Below the pieces are notes generated by a model. It worked only from the letters and a program-made list of their open reading frames with translations, was not told where the DNA came from and did not search any database. A DNA stretch of 64,000 nucleotides, from NCBI GenBank assembly GCA_944375725.1, contig CALWAZ010000016.1:1-64000 (forward strand). Direction: 5' to 3'. Source of the stretch: an uncultured Merdimonas sp. GTDB lineage: Bacteria; Bacillota; Clostridia; Lachnospirales; Lachnospiraceae. Shown here piece after piece: positions 16,882 to 25,617 of the stretch (positions are counted from its first letter, which is position 1; every line of letters starts with the position of its first letter). The position numbers and the translations under genes are program-made.

Positions 16882-17852
16882 TCTGTCTCTCCCTGTGCTG
16901 TCAGATGGCAGGCCGCCAGATGCCCCTCCCCGATCTCCTTCAGAGCCGGGCGCTCCCTGCGGCAGATCTCCATACACTGGGGACAGCGGCTCTGAAAGGG
17001 ACAGCCAGGGGGCATGTCAAAGGGACTGGGCGCCTCGTCATCCATACTTTCTATGGGTTTCTGAAAATCCATATGCAGATCAAATACGGAGCCAATCAGG
17101 GCCTTTGTATAGGGATGCACACAGCCGGAGGCCGCCTGATCCCCGGGAAGAATCTCCATCACACTTCCCAGATACATGACAGCCACCTGATGGGCCAGGG
17201 ACTGCACCAGGGCCACATCGTGACAGACAAAGCCATAGGCGATCTGCTTTTCTCTCTGAAGCTTCACCAGAAGCTCGATGATGGTCTTCTGCACAGACAC
17301 ATCCAGCGAGGAGGTGGCCTCATCGCAGAGAATCAGCTCCGGCTCCAGGGTGAGCGCCCGGGCGATTCCGATGCGCTGCCTCTGGCCGCCGCTCATATGG
17401 TGGGGATAGCGCAGGGCAAACTCCCCCGGGAGTTCCACCATCTCCAGAAATTTTCTGGCCGCCGCTTCCTTTTCGCTCCGTTTGATGCGTTTGAAATTCA
17501 GAAGCGGCTCACAGATAATATCCATCACCTTCATCTTCGGACTGAAAGCCGCAGCCGGGTCCTGAAAGACCATCTGAATCTTCTGCCTGTGCTGCCGGAG
17601 CTTTTCCCCCTTCAGCCTGGCCAGATCCTGGCCCCGGTAAAGAATCTCTCCCTCATCCGGTTTTTCCAGAGAAGCCACCATGCGCAGGAAGGTGCTCTTT
17701 CCGCAGCCGCTCTCGCCCACGATACCCAGAGTCTTTCCCCGGTAAAAATTCAGGCTTACGTCCCGGCAGGCCGTCAGTGTCCGGCCTCCGGAAGCCGGAT
17801 ATCTCTTTGTAACATGCTTTGCTTCCAGAATCAGTTCCCGTGTATCAGACAA
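16878..17852 (-). CDS. Opp/Nik-type ABC transporter ATP-binding protein (OppF/NikE position)
   Basis: 324 residues. Walker A GESGCGKST (46-54), signature MSGGQRQRIGIARAL, Walker B LILCDEATSSLDVS, H-loop CHD. The C-terminal extension has the Cys cluster PFQSRCPQCMEICRRERP, typical of oligopeptide/nickel ATPases that carry an iron-sulfur site. The start codon appears to be TTG at 17852, eight bases after GGGAGG; no ATG is available in the right place. It overlaps the previous ATPase gene by 8 bases and the deacylase by 4. Part of the cobalamin-riboswitch operon. Confidence 0.92.
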   Translation of the reverse strand: MSDTRELILEAKHVTKRYPASGGRTLTACRDVSLNFYRGKTLGIVGESGCGKSTFLRMVASLEKPDEGEILYRGQDLARLKGEKLRQHRQKIQMVFQDPAAAFSPKMKVMDIICEPLLNFKRIKRSEKEAAARKFLEMVELPGEFALRYPHHMSGGQRQRIGIARALTLEPELILCDEATSSLDVSVQKTIIELLVKLQREKQIAYGFVCHDVALVQSLAHQVAVMYLGSVMEILPGDQAASGCVHPYTKALIGSVFDLHMDFQKPIESMDDEAPSPFDMPPGCPFQSRCPQCMEICRRERPALKEIGEGHLAACHLTAQGETE

Positions 17853-18633
17853 ATCGATAACCTCCCAAGGCAGGAACGCTGTCCAGCAGGTTCCTGGTAT
17901 AGGCGCTGGAAGGATGGGCCAGAATCTGCTCCCGCGTCCCCGCGTCTACAATATGCCCTTCCTTCATGACCAGAATCCGGTCCGCCATATAGGCTGCCTC
18001 TCCCAGATTGTGGGTCACCATGATAATTCCTGTATGATACTCCTCCCGCAGCTTCAGCATCTGACGGACAATCTGCGCCTGGGTCGTCACATCCAGGGCG
18101 CTGGTAGGCTCATCCGCCAGAAGCAGCTTCGGCTGAAAGGTCATAGCCATGGCGATGCCCACCCGCTGTCTCTGTCCTCCGGAAAGCTGGAAAGGATAGC
18201 TTCTCATAATATGTTCCCCGTCGGGGAGCCGCATCTGCTCCAGCATCCGCGCCCCTCTCTCCCAGGCCGCCCTTCTGCCCATTTTCTCATGGGTGCGGAT
18301 GTATTCCACATACTGGGAGCCGATTCTGCGCACCGGATTGAGCATGGCGCCGGAGTCCTGAAAAATCATGGAAATCTCCGTTCCGCGCAGGCGCCGCCAC
18401 TCTTCCCTCCCAAACCCGGACACAGGCCGGCCCTCAAAGGAAATCTCTCCCCGGCTCACATACCCGCCGCCGGGCAGACAGCCCAGCACGGCCCGGATGA
18501 CGGTCGTCTTCCCGCTGCGGCTCTCGCCCACGATGCTGACAATCTCCCCCTGTTTCATCTCCAGGCTGAAATTCTCCACCGCCGGAACCGGATTATTTCC
18601 ATATGTAACTGAAACGTTCCGCATGCTCAGCAT
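17845..18633 (-). CDS. Opp/Nik-type ABC transporter ATP-binding protein (OppD/NikD position), short
   Basis: 262 residues. Walker A reads GESRSGKTT (36-44), with Arg where most members have Gly; LSGGQRQRVGIAMAM and LLLADEPTSALDVT follow. It lacks the roughly 60-residue C-terminal oligopeptide/dipeptide extension found in OppD and is thus closer in length to NikD. That favours a metal or small-ligand substrate rather than peptides, which is inference. Start at ATG with GGAG eight bases upstream, 24 bases after the binding-protein gene. Confidence 0.92.
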   Translation of the reverse strand: MLSMRNVSVTYGNNPVPAVENFSLEMKQGEIVSIVGESRSGKTTVIRAVLGCLPGGGYVSRGEISFEGRPVSGFGREEWRRLRGTEISMIFQDSGAMLNPVRRIGSQYVEYIRTHEKMGRRAAWERGARMLEQMRLPDGEHIMRSYPFQLSGGQRQRVGIAMAMTFQPKLLLADEPTSALDVTTQAQIVRQMLKLREEYHTGIIMVTHNLGEAAYMADRILVMKEGHIVDAGTREQILAHPSSAYTRNLLDSVPALGGYRFV

Positions 18634-18657
18634 CCGCTCTTCTCCTCCTGCGTCTCT

Positions 18658-20244
18658 CTACTCCGCCGGTCTGATGTCCGTGGTAATCCAGTAGTAATCC
18701 ATCGGCGTAATCTCTGCTCCTGCCACCACGTCCGCCCGGCTTGCGAAGGTGCTGTTGTAATAGCCGTGTACCAGCGTGGCCGCGTCATCTATCAGGATCT
18801 GCTGCATTTCGATGATCAGCCCCAGCCGTTCTTCCTCATCCGTCGATCCCAGAAGCTGTTCGTAAAGGGCGTCATACTCCTCATTCACATAATATCCGTA
18901 GGTGTCCGAATTACCGGAATAGAAGTTGCCCAGAAATCCTGTCGGATCCCCTGTGGGCACCACGATAGCATTGGAAGTGATCAAATCAAAATCACCCGCG
19001 CTCTGATTTGCCAGGGCCGTATCATAATCCTGCACCGTCACAGTACAGCCGATGCCCACTGCTTCCAGAGAAATCGCCACCGCCTGGGCAAATTCATCCA
19101 GGTTTCTGCTGCTGTACGCCAGATAATTCAGATGGATATTCTGTCCGTCAAGCTCCCGGTATCCATCCCCGTCCGTATCTGTGATGCCGGCTTCATCCAG
19201 AATCTGAACGGCTCTCTCCGGATCATAGGAATAGGCATCCGTAAGCTGCTCACTGCCATAGGGCAGCGAAGAAGGCAGCACCGAGCAGCCCGGCGTATAC
19301 ATGCCGCCTACTGTTACATTGCACATAGTCTCATCGTCAATGGCGCAGAGTATGGCCTGGCGCAGCGCGTCATTGCCCAGAACCCCGTGAAAATTGAAAT
19401 AGGAATTTCCAAGACGGACTCCGGCTGTCTTGGACACGTAATACTGGGGATCTGCTTCCAGCTCCGCCAGATCGCTGGGTGTGGTGATGTTTTCCACCAG
19501 ATCCACGTCCCCGCTCTTTAAGGCCATGGCTTTGGTAGAGCTGTCCTCCGTCAGGTAAATGGTGATGGAATCATAGGGCACCTCTCCATCCCAGTAATAT
19601 TCATTTTTCACCAGTTCTATGGAAGAATTTTCCTGTACGTCCGCCACCCGGTAGGGGCCGGTTCCGATAACCTCACTGTCGATTACGCCGGTATCCACAA
19701 TTCCATACCAGGGATACGCCAGAATTCCAGGCAGTCCCACGGTCTGGCTGCTGCACACCAGGGTCACGGTCCCGGCCTGATCATCCGCCTCGATGGAAGC
19801 GAAGGTTACGTACTGGGAAGGGGTGGAGTTTCCTGTTTTATCGGCTTCCGCCTGATAGAGCCGCTCCAGAGATTCCTTTACCACAGTGGGCGTCACCGGG
19901 TTTCCGTTGGAAAATTTTACGCCCTCCCGGATATGAAGCACCCAGGTGGTATAGTCCTCTGTCTCATAGGAATCGCAGAGAGCGTTTTCCACGTTCACAT
20001 TTTCGTCAAAACGGAACAGGCACTCTCCTACCCCGTACCGGACAAAGCACCAGCTGGAATTTACATTTGTGATCGGATCCATGGAATTGGAATAGCTGTA
20101 GCAGCTGAAATTCAGATGAGCTCCGCCGCTTCCGGAAACCGTCCCGTTCTTTCCGGAATCCTCCGGACTTCCTCCACAGGCCGCAAGCCCCGCCGCCAGC
20201 GCGCCTGCCAGCAAAACCGCCGTGATTTTCTTCATCTGTCTCAT
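18658..20244 (-). CDS. Extracellular solute-binding lipoprotein, family 5 (Nik/Opp/Dpp)
   Basis: 528 residues. Signal peptide with lipobox LAAC (Cys 23), then the SBP_bac_5 fold: NFSCYSYSNSMDPITNVNSS, the family region TTWVLHIREGVKFSNGNPVT and the hinge TGPYRVADVQENSS. Members bind nickel complexes, dipeptides, oligopeptides or opine-like chelators; the ligand is not deducible here. The gene starts inside the preceding permease stop (ATGA). It is one of two family-5 binding proteins in this locus; the other, at 22487-24085, lies on the other side of the riboswitch. Confidence 0.93.
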   Translation of the reverse strand: MRQMKKITAVLLAGALAAGLAACGGSPEDSGKNGTVSGSGGAHLNFSCYSYSNSMDPITNVNSSWCFVRYGVGECLFRFDENVNVENALCDSYETEDYTTWVLHIREGVKFSNGNPVTPTVVKESLERLYQAEADKTGNSTPSQYVTFASIEADDQAGTVTLVCSSQTVGLPGILAYPWYGIVDTGVIDSEVIGTGPYRVADVQENSSIELVKNEYYWDGEVPYDSITIYLTEDSSTKAMALKSGDVDLVENITTPSDLAELEADPQYYVSKTAGVRLGNSYFNFHGVLGNDALRQAILCAIDDETMCNVTVGGMYTPGCSVLPSSLPYGSEQLTDAYSYDPERAVQILDEAGITDTDGDGYRELDGQNIHLNYLAYSSRNLDEFAQAVAISLEAVGIGCTVTVQDYDTALANQSAGDFDLITSNAIVVPTGDPTGFLGNFYSGNSDTYGYYVNEEYDALYEQLLGSTDEEERLGLIIEMQQILIDDAATLVHGYYNSTFASRADVVAGAEITPMDYYWITTDIRPAE

Positions 20245-21104
20245 TCGTTCTCCTTTCGCCCCAAGCCGGGCTCCTGCCGCTCCTCTCTCGGATCCAGCAC
20301 ATCCCGCAGGCTGTCTCCCAGCAGGTTAAACACCACTACTGTAATAAAAATAGCCAGCCCCGGGAACACCATCAGCCAGGGGGCCGCCGTCATATAAGCT
20401 CTGCCCTCATTCAGCATCAGCCCCCACTCCGCTGTGGGAGCCTGGGCTCCAAAGCCCAGAAAGGACAGGGCCGCTATCTCCATCATCATGCTTCCGATAT
20501 CCGTAGCTCCCGTAATCAGTATTGTGGGGAGGACATTGGGCAGCAGATAACTCCAGAGAATGTGTGAGGTTCTGGAACCTGTGACTCTGGCCGCCGCTAT
20601 ATAATCCCGCTCCCGGATTTTCAGCACCAGGCTGCGGGCCAGCCGGGCATATTTGGTCCAGCTCACCACCGCGATGGCAAGCACCGCGTTTTTCATGCTG
20701 GCTCCCAGGATTCCCGCCACAGCCAGCGCCAGCACCATGCCTGGAAAGGAAATCATCATATCAGAAATCCGCATGATCACCGCGTCCAGAATTCCGCCGA
20801 ACCACCCGGCCAGAATTCCCAGAATGGTTCCCGCCGTCATGATGATGCACACGAGGGCCAGAGAAGCCGACAGAGAGGTTCTGGCGCCGTAAATCACCCG
20901 GGAAAAAAGATCCCGTCCCATCCGGTCCGTGCCGAACCAGTGCTCTGGACCAGGCGGCTGGACCGCGTCGGCAAGAACCGCCTCGTATGGGTCATGAGTA
21001 ACCAGGGCCGGCGCAAAGACCGCCGCTCCAATCACACACAGAGCCAGAAGAAAAAACACGGTAAAAGCCGGATTTTTCCGCACAAACCTTTTCAGCTTTT
21101 CCAT
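20241..21104 (-). CDS. Nik/Opp-type ABC transporter permease (NikC/OppC position)
   Basis: 287 residues with an N-terminal helix, then the OppC_N-type linker (PYEAVLADAVQPPGPEHWFGTDRMGRD region) and five further membrane helices. The EAA loop is YIAAARVTGSRTSHILWSYLLPN near the centre. HWFGTDRMGRDLFSRVIYGAR is the standard signature of this permease class. It starts four bases after the partner permease and ends overlapping the binding-protein gene. Confidence 0.94.
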   Translation of the reverse strand: MEKLKRFVRKNPAFTVFFLLALCVIGAAVFAPALVTHDPYEAVLADAVQPPGPEHWFGTDRMGRDLFSRVIYGARTSLSASLALVCIIMTAGTILGILAGWFGGILDAVIMRISDMMISFPGMVLALAVAGILGASMKNAVLAIAVVSWTKYARLARSLVLKIRERDYIAAARVTGSRTSHILWSYLLPNVLPTILITGATDIGSMMMEIAALSFLGFGAQAPTAEWGLMLNEGRAYMTAAPWLMVFPGLAIFITVVVFNLLGDSLRDVLDPREERQEPGLGRKENE

Positions 21105-21108
21105 GATT

Positions 21109-22050
21109 CTATCTGCCCCCTTTCTTGATTCTGGGATCCAGAAGGCTGTAGGACAGATCCACCAGCAGATTCAGCACCATATAAATCAGGGCGACCCACA
21201 GCACATAGCCCTGAATCAGAGAGTAATCCATGGAAGTAATCGCGTCCACAGCCAGGCTTCCCAGGCCCGGATAGGAAAAGATCACTTCCACCACTGCTGT
21301 CCCGCCAAGCAGGGAGCCCAGAGACAGGCCCAGCATGGTAATCAGCGGCAGAATGGCATTTGGAAGCACATGCCGCCAGAGAATCACGCTCTCCTTGATG
21401 CCTCTGCAGCGGGCGCCGGTCACATAATCCTGGTTCAGTTCTTCCAGGAATGCCGTGCGCACCTGCCGGGTGTATTTTCCCATCATGGCAAAGGCCAGCG
21501 TAACCGCCGGCAGAATCAGCCGGTCAAAGCCCTGCCCGGACGATACCACAGGCACCACGCCCAGCTTTACGCCGAACACATACAGCAGGATCAGCCCCAC
21601 CCAGAAATTCGGCAGAGACACTCCCAGAAATGTCAGCCCCCGGACAATGTAGTCGCTGACGCCTCCCTTTCGGACCGCTGAGAGAATTCCCAGAGGAACC
21701 GATACCAGCAGCATCAGCGCCAGGGAGGACAGGGACAGCTTCAGCGTAGGCCAGAGCCTGGCAAGCAGAAGATCCGCCACCGGCCTGTTCAGGGAATAGG
21801 ATGTCCCGAAATCGCCATGAAGGCAGTTCGACAGCCAATGCAGATACTGGGTCAGGAAGGGCTCATTCAGTCCCAGCGCTTCCCTGGTCTGATCCAGGAT
21901 CTCCTCGGCAGGAATCGTTCCGCTGGCCGCGTACATGGCCCGCACCGGATCTCCGGGAGCCATATAGGTCAGCCCAAAGGTCACAAAACTGATTCCGAAC
22001 AGCACAATGACGATCTGAAGTAATCTTTTTAACAGATCGCTCTTTTTCAT
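21109..22050 (-). CDS. Nik/Opp-type ABC transporter permease (NikB/OppB position), first gene after the cobalamin riboswitch
   Basis: 313 residues, six membrane helices; LLQIVIVLFGISFVTFGLTYMAPGDP is the usual N-terminus of NikB/DppB-type permeases and YVTGARCRGIKESVILWRHVLPN is the EAA loop. ATG at 22050 behind AAAGGGGAAG. It is the first coding region after the riboswitch at 22200-22428, so the permeases, binding protein, ATPases and deacylase should all be reduced when adenosylcobalamin is plentiful. Confidence 0.94.
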   Translation of the reverse strand: MKKSDLLKRLLQIVIVLFGISFVTFGLTYMAPGDPVRAMYAASGTIPAEEILDQTREALGLNEPFLTQYLHWLSNCLHGDFGTSYSLNRPVADLLLARLWPTLKLSLSSLALMLLVSVPLGILSAVRKGGVSDYIVRGLTFLGVSLPNFWVGLILLYVFGVKLGVVPVVSSGQGFDRLILPAVTLAFAMMGKYTRQVRTAFLEELNQDYVTGARCRGIKESVILWRHVLPNAILPLITMLGLSLGSLLGGTAVVEVIFSYPGLGSLAVDAITSMDYSLIQGYVLWVALIYMVLNLLVDLSYSLLDPRIKKGGR

Positions 22051-22154
22051 CCGTTCTCTTCCCCTTTCAAAATTTTAAAGCAAAACTCACGGGAACAGCA
22101 GGTATAGAAGGTTCCTGCCACAGAATGCCGCAGAATATTCTGATATCTCCGCAC

Positions 22155-22210
22155 AAAAAAAGCTGCTTCTCATCCTCCGTAAGAATCACACCTGAATCTG
22201 TCGCAAGCAG
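22155..22210 (-). terminator. Expression-platform terminator of the cobalamin riboswitch
   Basis: Minus strand: CTGCTT (22205-22210), overlapping the end of the B12 box, can pair with AAGCAG (22163-22168), followed within one base by T7 (22155-22161). The stem is short (6 bp) with a long loop, so its strength is uncertain, but the overlap with the B12 box and the T-run fit transcription attenuation. Confidence 0.55.
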
Positions 22211-22428
22211 TTCTCCTGACTTAAGCTCAACGCCTCGGAACGCCTTCCCGGGCGGGCGCCGCCTTCCGGCCTTCCATTTCTGCCGGAAAGCGGCGCGCCC
22301 AGTGGCATTCTGCTCCGAAGCTCCCTAATACAGTGACGGGATCGTACCGGAATCTCACCGGTTTCTCTATGAATCCTTTCGGAACTTGCAACGGCTGGTC
22401 TGAAACCAGCAAATCTTCTGAAATTTTC
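22200..22428 (-). promoter_or_regulatory. Cobalamin riboswitch
   Basis: Class-defining pieces occur in order on the minus strand: GGTGAGATTCCGG (22347-22359), CCCGTCACTGTA (22329-22340), GCCACTGGG (22298-22306), a long variable GC-rich arm with CCCGGGAAGGCG, and the B12 box AAGTCAGGAGAACTGC (22207-22222). Together they match the adenosylcobalamin riboswitch core. It sits between a strong promoter and a T-run terminator, so B12 binding should reduce expression of the transporter/deacylase genes downstream. Confidence 0.95.
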
Positions 22429-22434
22429 TTTTTT

Positions 22435-22463
22435 ATCATATCTACTCGGGCAGGAAATGTCAA
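22435..22463 (-). promoter_or_regulatory. Strong promoter of the cobalamin-riboswitch operon
   Basis: Minus-strand -35 TTGACA (22458-22463), 17 bases, -10 TATGAT (22435-22440). Transcription would start at about 22428, directly at the riboswitch. Confidence 0.85.
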
Positions 22464-22486
22464 GCTGTCTTTTTGGACAGATCGGA

Positions 22487-24085
22487 TTAGGAAACCTGAA
22501 TATCCGTATTTTCACTTACCCAGTAAAAGTCTGCAGGCGTGCTTGTGATTCCGCTCACATTGCTCTTCGTCACAAAATTCATCACCGGATAACAGTAATA
22601 GATACAGACACTGTCATCCATCAGGATCTGCTCTGCCTCCTTCACCAGCTGGACCCGCCGGTCCGGATCCGCTGTCACCGTCAGCTCGTCCATCACCGCG
22701 TCAAACGCCTCGCTGGAATATCCGAAGGAATTGTAGCTGCCGCCTGTCTTGAAATAAGTAGTCATATGATTTTCCGGATCCCCGCAGTTCAGAGCGTTGA
22801 TACTCATGCAGAGCATGTCGTAGTCTCCGCTTCCCAGCATATCAATCACCGTCTGGGTGTCATGGACCTCCGGCGTCACCCGGATGCCAAGCCTTGCCAG
22901 CTCCAGCTGGGTGGCCTCCACCAGAATCTGCTGCTCGGGGCGTCCGGTATAATACACAAACCGCAGGTTGATCTTCTCCCCATCAGGAGTCTCCCGAAAT
23001 CCGTCTCCGTCGATATCCGCATAGCCGGCTTCGTCCAGAAGCCGCTCCGCTCCTTCCGGGTCGTAGGCGTTTATATCCGTCAGCTCCTCATAGCCGTAGG
23101 CAGAAGCGGAGGTCAGAAGAGTCTTTCCAACCACATATTCTCCATTCAGGAGATCCGCGCAGTAAGACGCTTTGTTGAGATAACGCATCACTGCCTGGCG
23201 GAGCGTCTCGTCGCCCAGCGCCCCGTTCTGGTTCATGAAACCGTGGGCGGTCCGCCCGCTGGCTGTCCTTACTATGGTAAAATCCTCATTATTTTCAAAA
23301 TCCCTGATACTGGTCATGCTCACATTATACACGGCGTCAAAATCGCCGGACTGAAGCCCCATGGTCAGCGTGGACTGATCCTCTGTATAGAGAAAGGTGA
23401 TCTGATCCGCCAGCACCTCTCCGCCCCAGTAGTTTTCATTTTTCACCACTACGGTTTCCTTTGTGACCGGATCGAAAGACTTCACCACAAAGGGGCCTGT
23501 GCCCACGGGCCCTTCGTCCGCCATACTGCTCAGATCCACTGTCGTATCAATGATGGTAAAATAGGGATCCGCCAGCTTGTTCGGAAGAATCGGCTCCGGT
23601 TTTTCCGTCGTGATTGTGAGTGTCTGGCCCTCTGCCTCAATGGAAGCCGGGGTAAAATACTCCGCTCCTCTGGTTCCGTTTTCAAACACGTATTCCAGAG
23701 AAGCCTTTGCCAGCTCCGCGGTCAGCCTGGTCCCATTGGAAAAGGCAGCATTCTCCCGTATGGTAAAGGTCCAGACTGTATTGTCCTCATTGACTGTATA
23801 ATCGTCCTCCGCCAGCCAGCCGGACACGGAAAAATCATCGTTCAGCTTCGTCAGTGTCTGGCCGATGCCGAAACGGACCGTATACCAGCCGTCATAGCTC
23901 TGGAGCGGATCCAGAGAGCCGCAGCTCTGTCCGGTTCCGATGACTATGTTTTTGCTCTGTTCTGTATGGGAAGCGCCGTCGGAGCTATCCGCTGTTTTTC
24001 CGTCTCCTTTTCCGCAGCCGGCCAGCAGTCCGCCGGACATGGCCAGGCACAGCAGCAGCGCCAGAATTTTCCTGGTACTTTTCAT
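22487..24085 (-). CDS. Second extracellular solute-binding lipoprotein, family 5
   Basis: 532 residues. Signal peptide with lipobox LAGC (Cys 24), then an SBP_bac_5 body (NIVIGTGQSCGSLDPLQSYDGW; TVWTFTIRENAAFSNGTRLT; VGTGPFVVKSFDPVT). Domain order and spacing follow the binding protein at 18658-20244, so the two are paralogues with perhaps different ligands. It lies upstream of the riboswitch and has its own probable promoter, so it is not under the same B12 control. No permease or ATPase is next to it other than those of the riboswitch operon, which it may serve as an alternative receptor. Confidence 0.92.
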   Translation of the reverse strand: MKSTRKILALLLCLAMSGGLLAGCGKGDGKTADSSDGASHTEQSKNIVIGTGQSCGSLDPLQSYDGWYTVRFGIGQTLTKLNDDFSVSGWLAEDDYTVNEDNTVWTFTIRENAAFSNGTRLTAELAKASLEYVFENGTRGAEYFTPASIEAEGQTLTITTEKPEPILPNKLADPYFTIIDTTVDLSSMADEGPVGTGPFVVKSFDPVTKETVVVKNENYWGGEVLADQITFLYTEDQSTLTMGLQSGDFDAVYNVSMTSIRDFENNEDFTIVRTASGRTAHGFMNQNGALGDETLRQAVMRYLNKASYCADLLNGEYVVGKTLLTSASAYGYEELTDINAYDPEGAERLLDEAGYADIDGDGFRETPDGEKINLRFVYYTGRPEQQILVEATQLELARLGIRVTPEVHDTQTVIDMLGSGDYDMLCMSINALNCGDPENHMTTYFKTGGSYNSFGYSSEAFDAVMDELTVTADPDRRVQLVKEAEQILMDDSVCIYYCYPVMNFVTKSNVSGITSTPADFYWVSENTDIQVS

Positions 24086-24137
24086 CTTTCTTTTCCTCCT
24101 GTAACGCTAAAACGTTTTTTGTAAACCGGGTGATACC

Positions 24138-24166
24138 ATCCTAGCATCTTCCCTCTGTCTCCACAA
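24138..24166 (-). promoter_or_regulatory. Possible promoter of the second binding-protein gene
   Basis: Minus-strand -35 TTGTGG (24161-24166), 17 bases, -10 TAGGAT (24138-24143). Moderate match. Confidence 0.45.
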
Positions 24167-24239
24167 GCCTCCCCACCGGTTATAAATTTGTATTTTTTTC
24201 TGCCGCAGCTTCAAAAGAACTCCAGATATTCAACCGCCG

Positions 24240-25457
24240 TCATATGAAAAACTTCTCAGCCGTCCGTAAAAGACACCAGCCCAGAGTCAGCTTTTCCACC
24301 GGGTCCACCGCTTCTATAGGATAGGCCTTCACCGCGGTTCCATTCAGATAATAACAGATGCTGCCTACCACCATTCCCGGCTCTACCGGAGCCGTAAGGC
24401 TTTCCGAAAGCTCTGTTTTTACCTGAATCTCTTCCCTTTCTGCCAGCAGAAGCTTCAGATCCTCCTCTTCGGACGCCAGCCTCAGTCCCGTGTATGCTTC
24501 ATCCTGCAGATCTCCGCTTTCCGGAATCCCGTTTTCTACCGGAAGGCTTCCCAGCATCACATCCTGCCATACATTCTGATACTGGTAATGCTCCAGCCCG
24601 TAACTCATAAGTTTTCTGGTATCACTCCACTTGTAGCTGCGGTTATTTGGCCAGCCGCAGGCCAGAAGGGATACGATAAAGGTTCTGCCGTCCCGCTCCA
24701 GCGCTCCCACATAACAGTAACCCGCATTATTTGTAAAACCTGTTTTCCCCGAAAGCGCTCCCTCCATCATACTCAGAAAAGCGTTTTTATTTCCCACGGT
24801 AAAATTCCGCAGCCCCTCCACATCTCCGAAGCTGTAGGCATTGGTCCGGGTAATTTTCAGAAACTCATCCTTCTTCGGGGACTGGCAGATACAGTAGCGC
24901 ATGACGCGGGCCAGATCCGCCGCCGTCGTGGAATGGACGCCGTTCTCATCTTCCGCATCCAGACCGTTAGGCGTGATGTAATAGGTGTCATAGCAGCCGA
25001 TGTCCCTTGCCTTGGCGTTCATCATGGCCGCAAAGCCCTCCACCGAACCGCCCACATGCTCCGCGATGGCCACAGCAGAATCATTGTGAGATTCCAGCAT
25101 CAGGGAATAGAGCAGATCCTCCAGCCGGTACTGCTCGCCTGCCCGGATGCCAAGCTGCACATCCGGCATGCCGGCCGCATACTCTGATACTGTCACAATC
25201 TCATCCAGATTGGCATTTTCCAGCGTGACGATCAGCGTCATAATCTTGGTGGTGCTGGCCATAGGGCGTTTTTCATATCCGTTCTTTTCAAACAGAATAC
25301 GCCCGGAATCCGCGTCCATCAGGACTGCGGACTGGGCGTATAGCTGGCCAAGCTCAAGAGGTGTCTTGGAAGCTTCCGTCTCTGTCTGGGCGCGAGACTG
25401 CAGGGAAAGACTGAAAGTAAGAACTGTCATAAGCAGAATACGGCATATTTTTTTCAC
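24240..25457 (-). CDS. D-alanyl-D-alanine carboxypeptidase (PBP5/6, DacF-like)
   Basis: Serine peptidase that trims the terminal D-Ala from peptidoglycan stem peptides, exported and acting outside the membrane. 405 residues: signal peptide, then SxxK motif STTK (about residue 68), SHN at SLMLESHNDSA, and KTG at ALSGKTGFTNNAG. A C-terminal beta domain and an amphipathic or hydrophobic tail follow (KLTLGWCLLRTAEKFFI). The start is GTG at 25457 with only a weak AGG ribosome site; no ATG is available. Divergent from the plus-strand gene at 25618. A second family member is at 40202-41491. Confidence 0.92.
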   Translation of the reverse strand: MKKICRILLMTVLTFSLSLQSRAQTETEASKTPLELGQLYAQSAVLMDADSGRILFEKNGYEKRPMASTTKIMTLIVTLENANLDEIVTVSEYAAGMPDVQLGIRAGEQYRLEDLLYSLMLESHNDSAVAIAEHVGGSVEGFAAMMNAKARDIGCYDTYYITPNGLDAEDENGVHSTTAADLARVMRYCICQSPKKDEFLKITRTNAYSFGDVEGLRNFTVGNKNAFLSMMEGALSGKTGFTNNAGYCYVGALERDGRTFIVSLLACGWPNNRSYKWSDTRKLMSYGLEHYQYQNVWQDVMLGSLPVENGIPESGDLQDEAYTGLRLASEEEDLKLLLAEREEIQVKTELSESLTAPVEPGMVVGSICYYLNGTAVKAYPIEAVDPVEKLTLGWCLLRTAEKFFI

Positions 25458-25540
25458 TTCAACACGACCTGTACCTGATTTCCTTTTATTTTATTCCCGC
25501 ACAGGCACAAATAGAAGCGGGAAGGCAGCGGATGCTTCCA

Positions 25541-25569
25541 TTGACTTTTCGGAGAATCTTTTTTATAAT
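25541..25569 (+). promoter_or_regulatory. Promoter of the plus-strand oxidase-like gene
   Basis: -35 TTGACT (25541-25546), 17 bases, -10 TATAAT (25564-25569). A GC-rich hairpin (ATCCGCC/GGCGGAT, 25583-25599) lies in the short leader just ahead of the GGGAGG ribosome site and could limit translation. Confidence 0.85.
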
Positions 25570-25617
25570 CAGCCCATGAATCATCCGCCGCGGGCGGATT
25601 CGGGAGGTATGAAATTC

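Noticed and set aside
22457..24124. Long plus-strand frame opposite the binding-protein gene
   Set aside because: It is the antisense shadow of a clear lipoprotein gene; high GC in third positions keeps such frames open.
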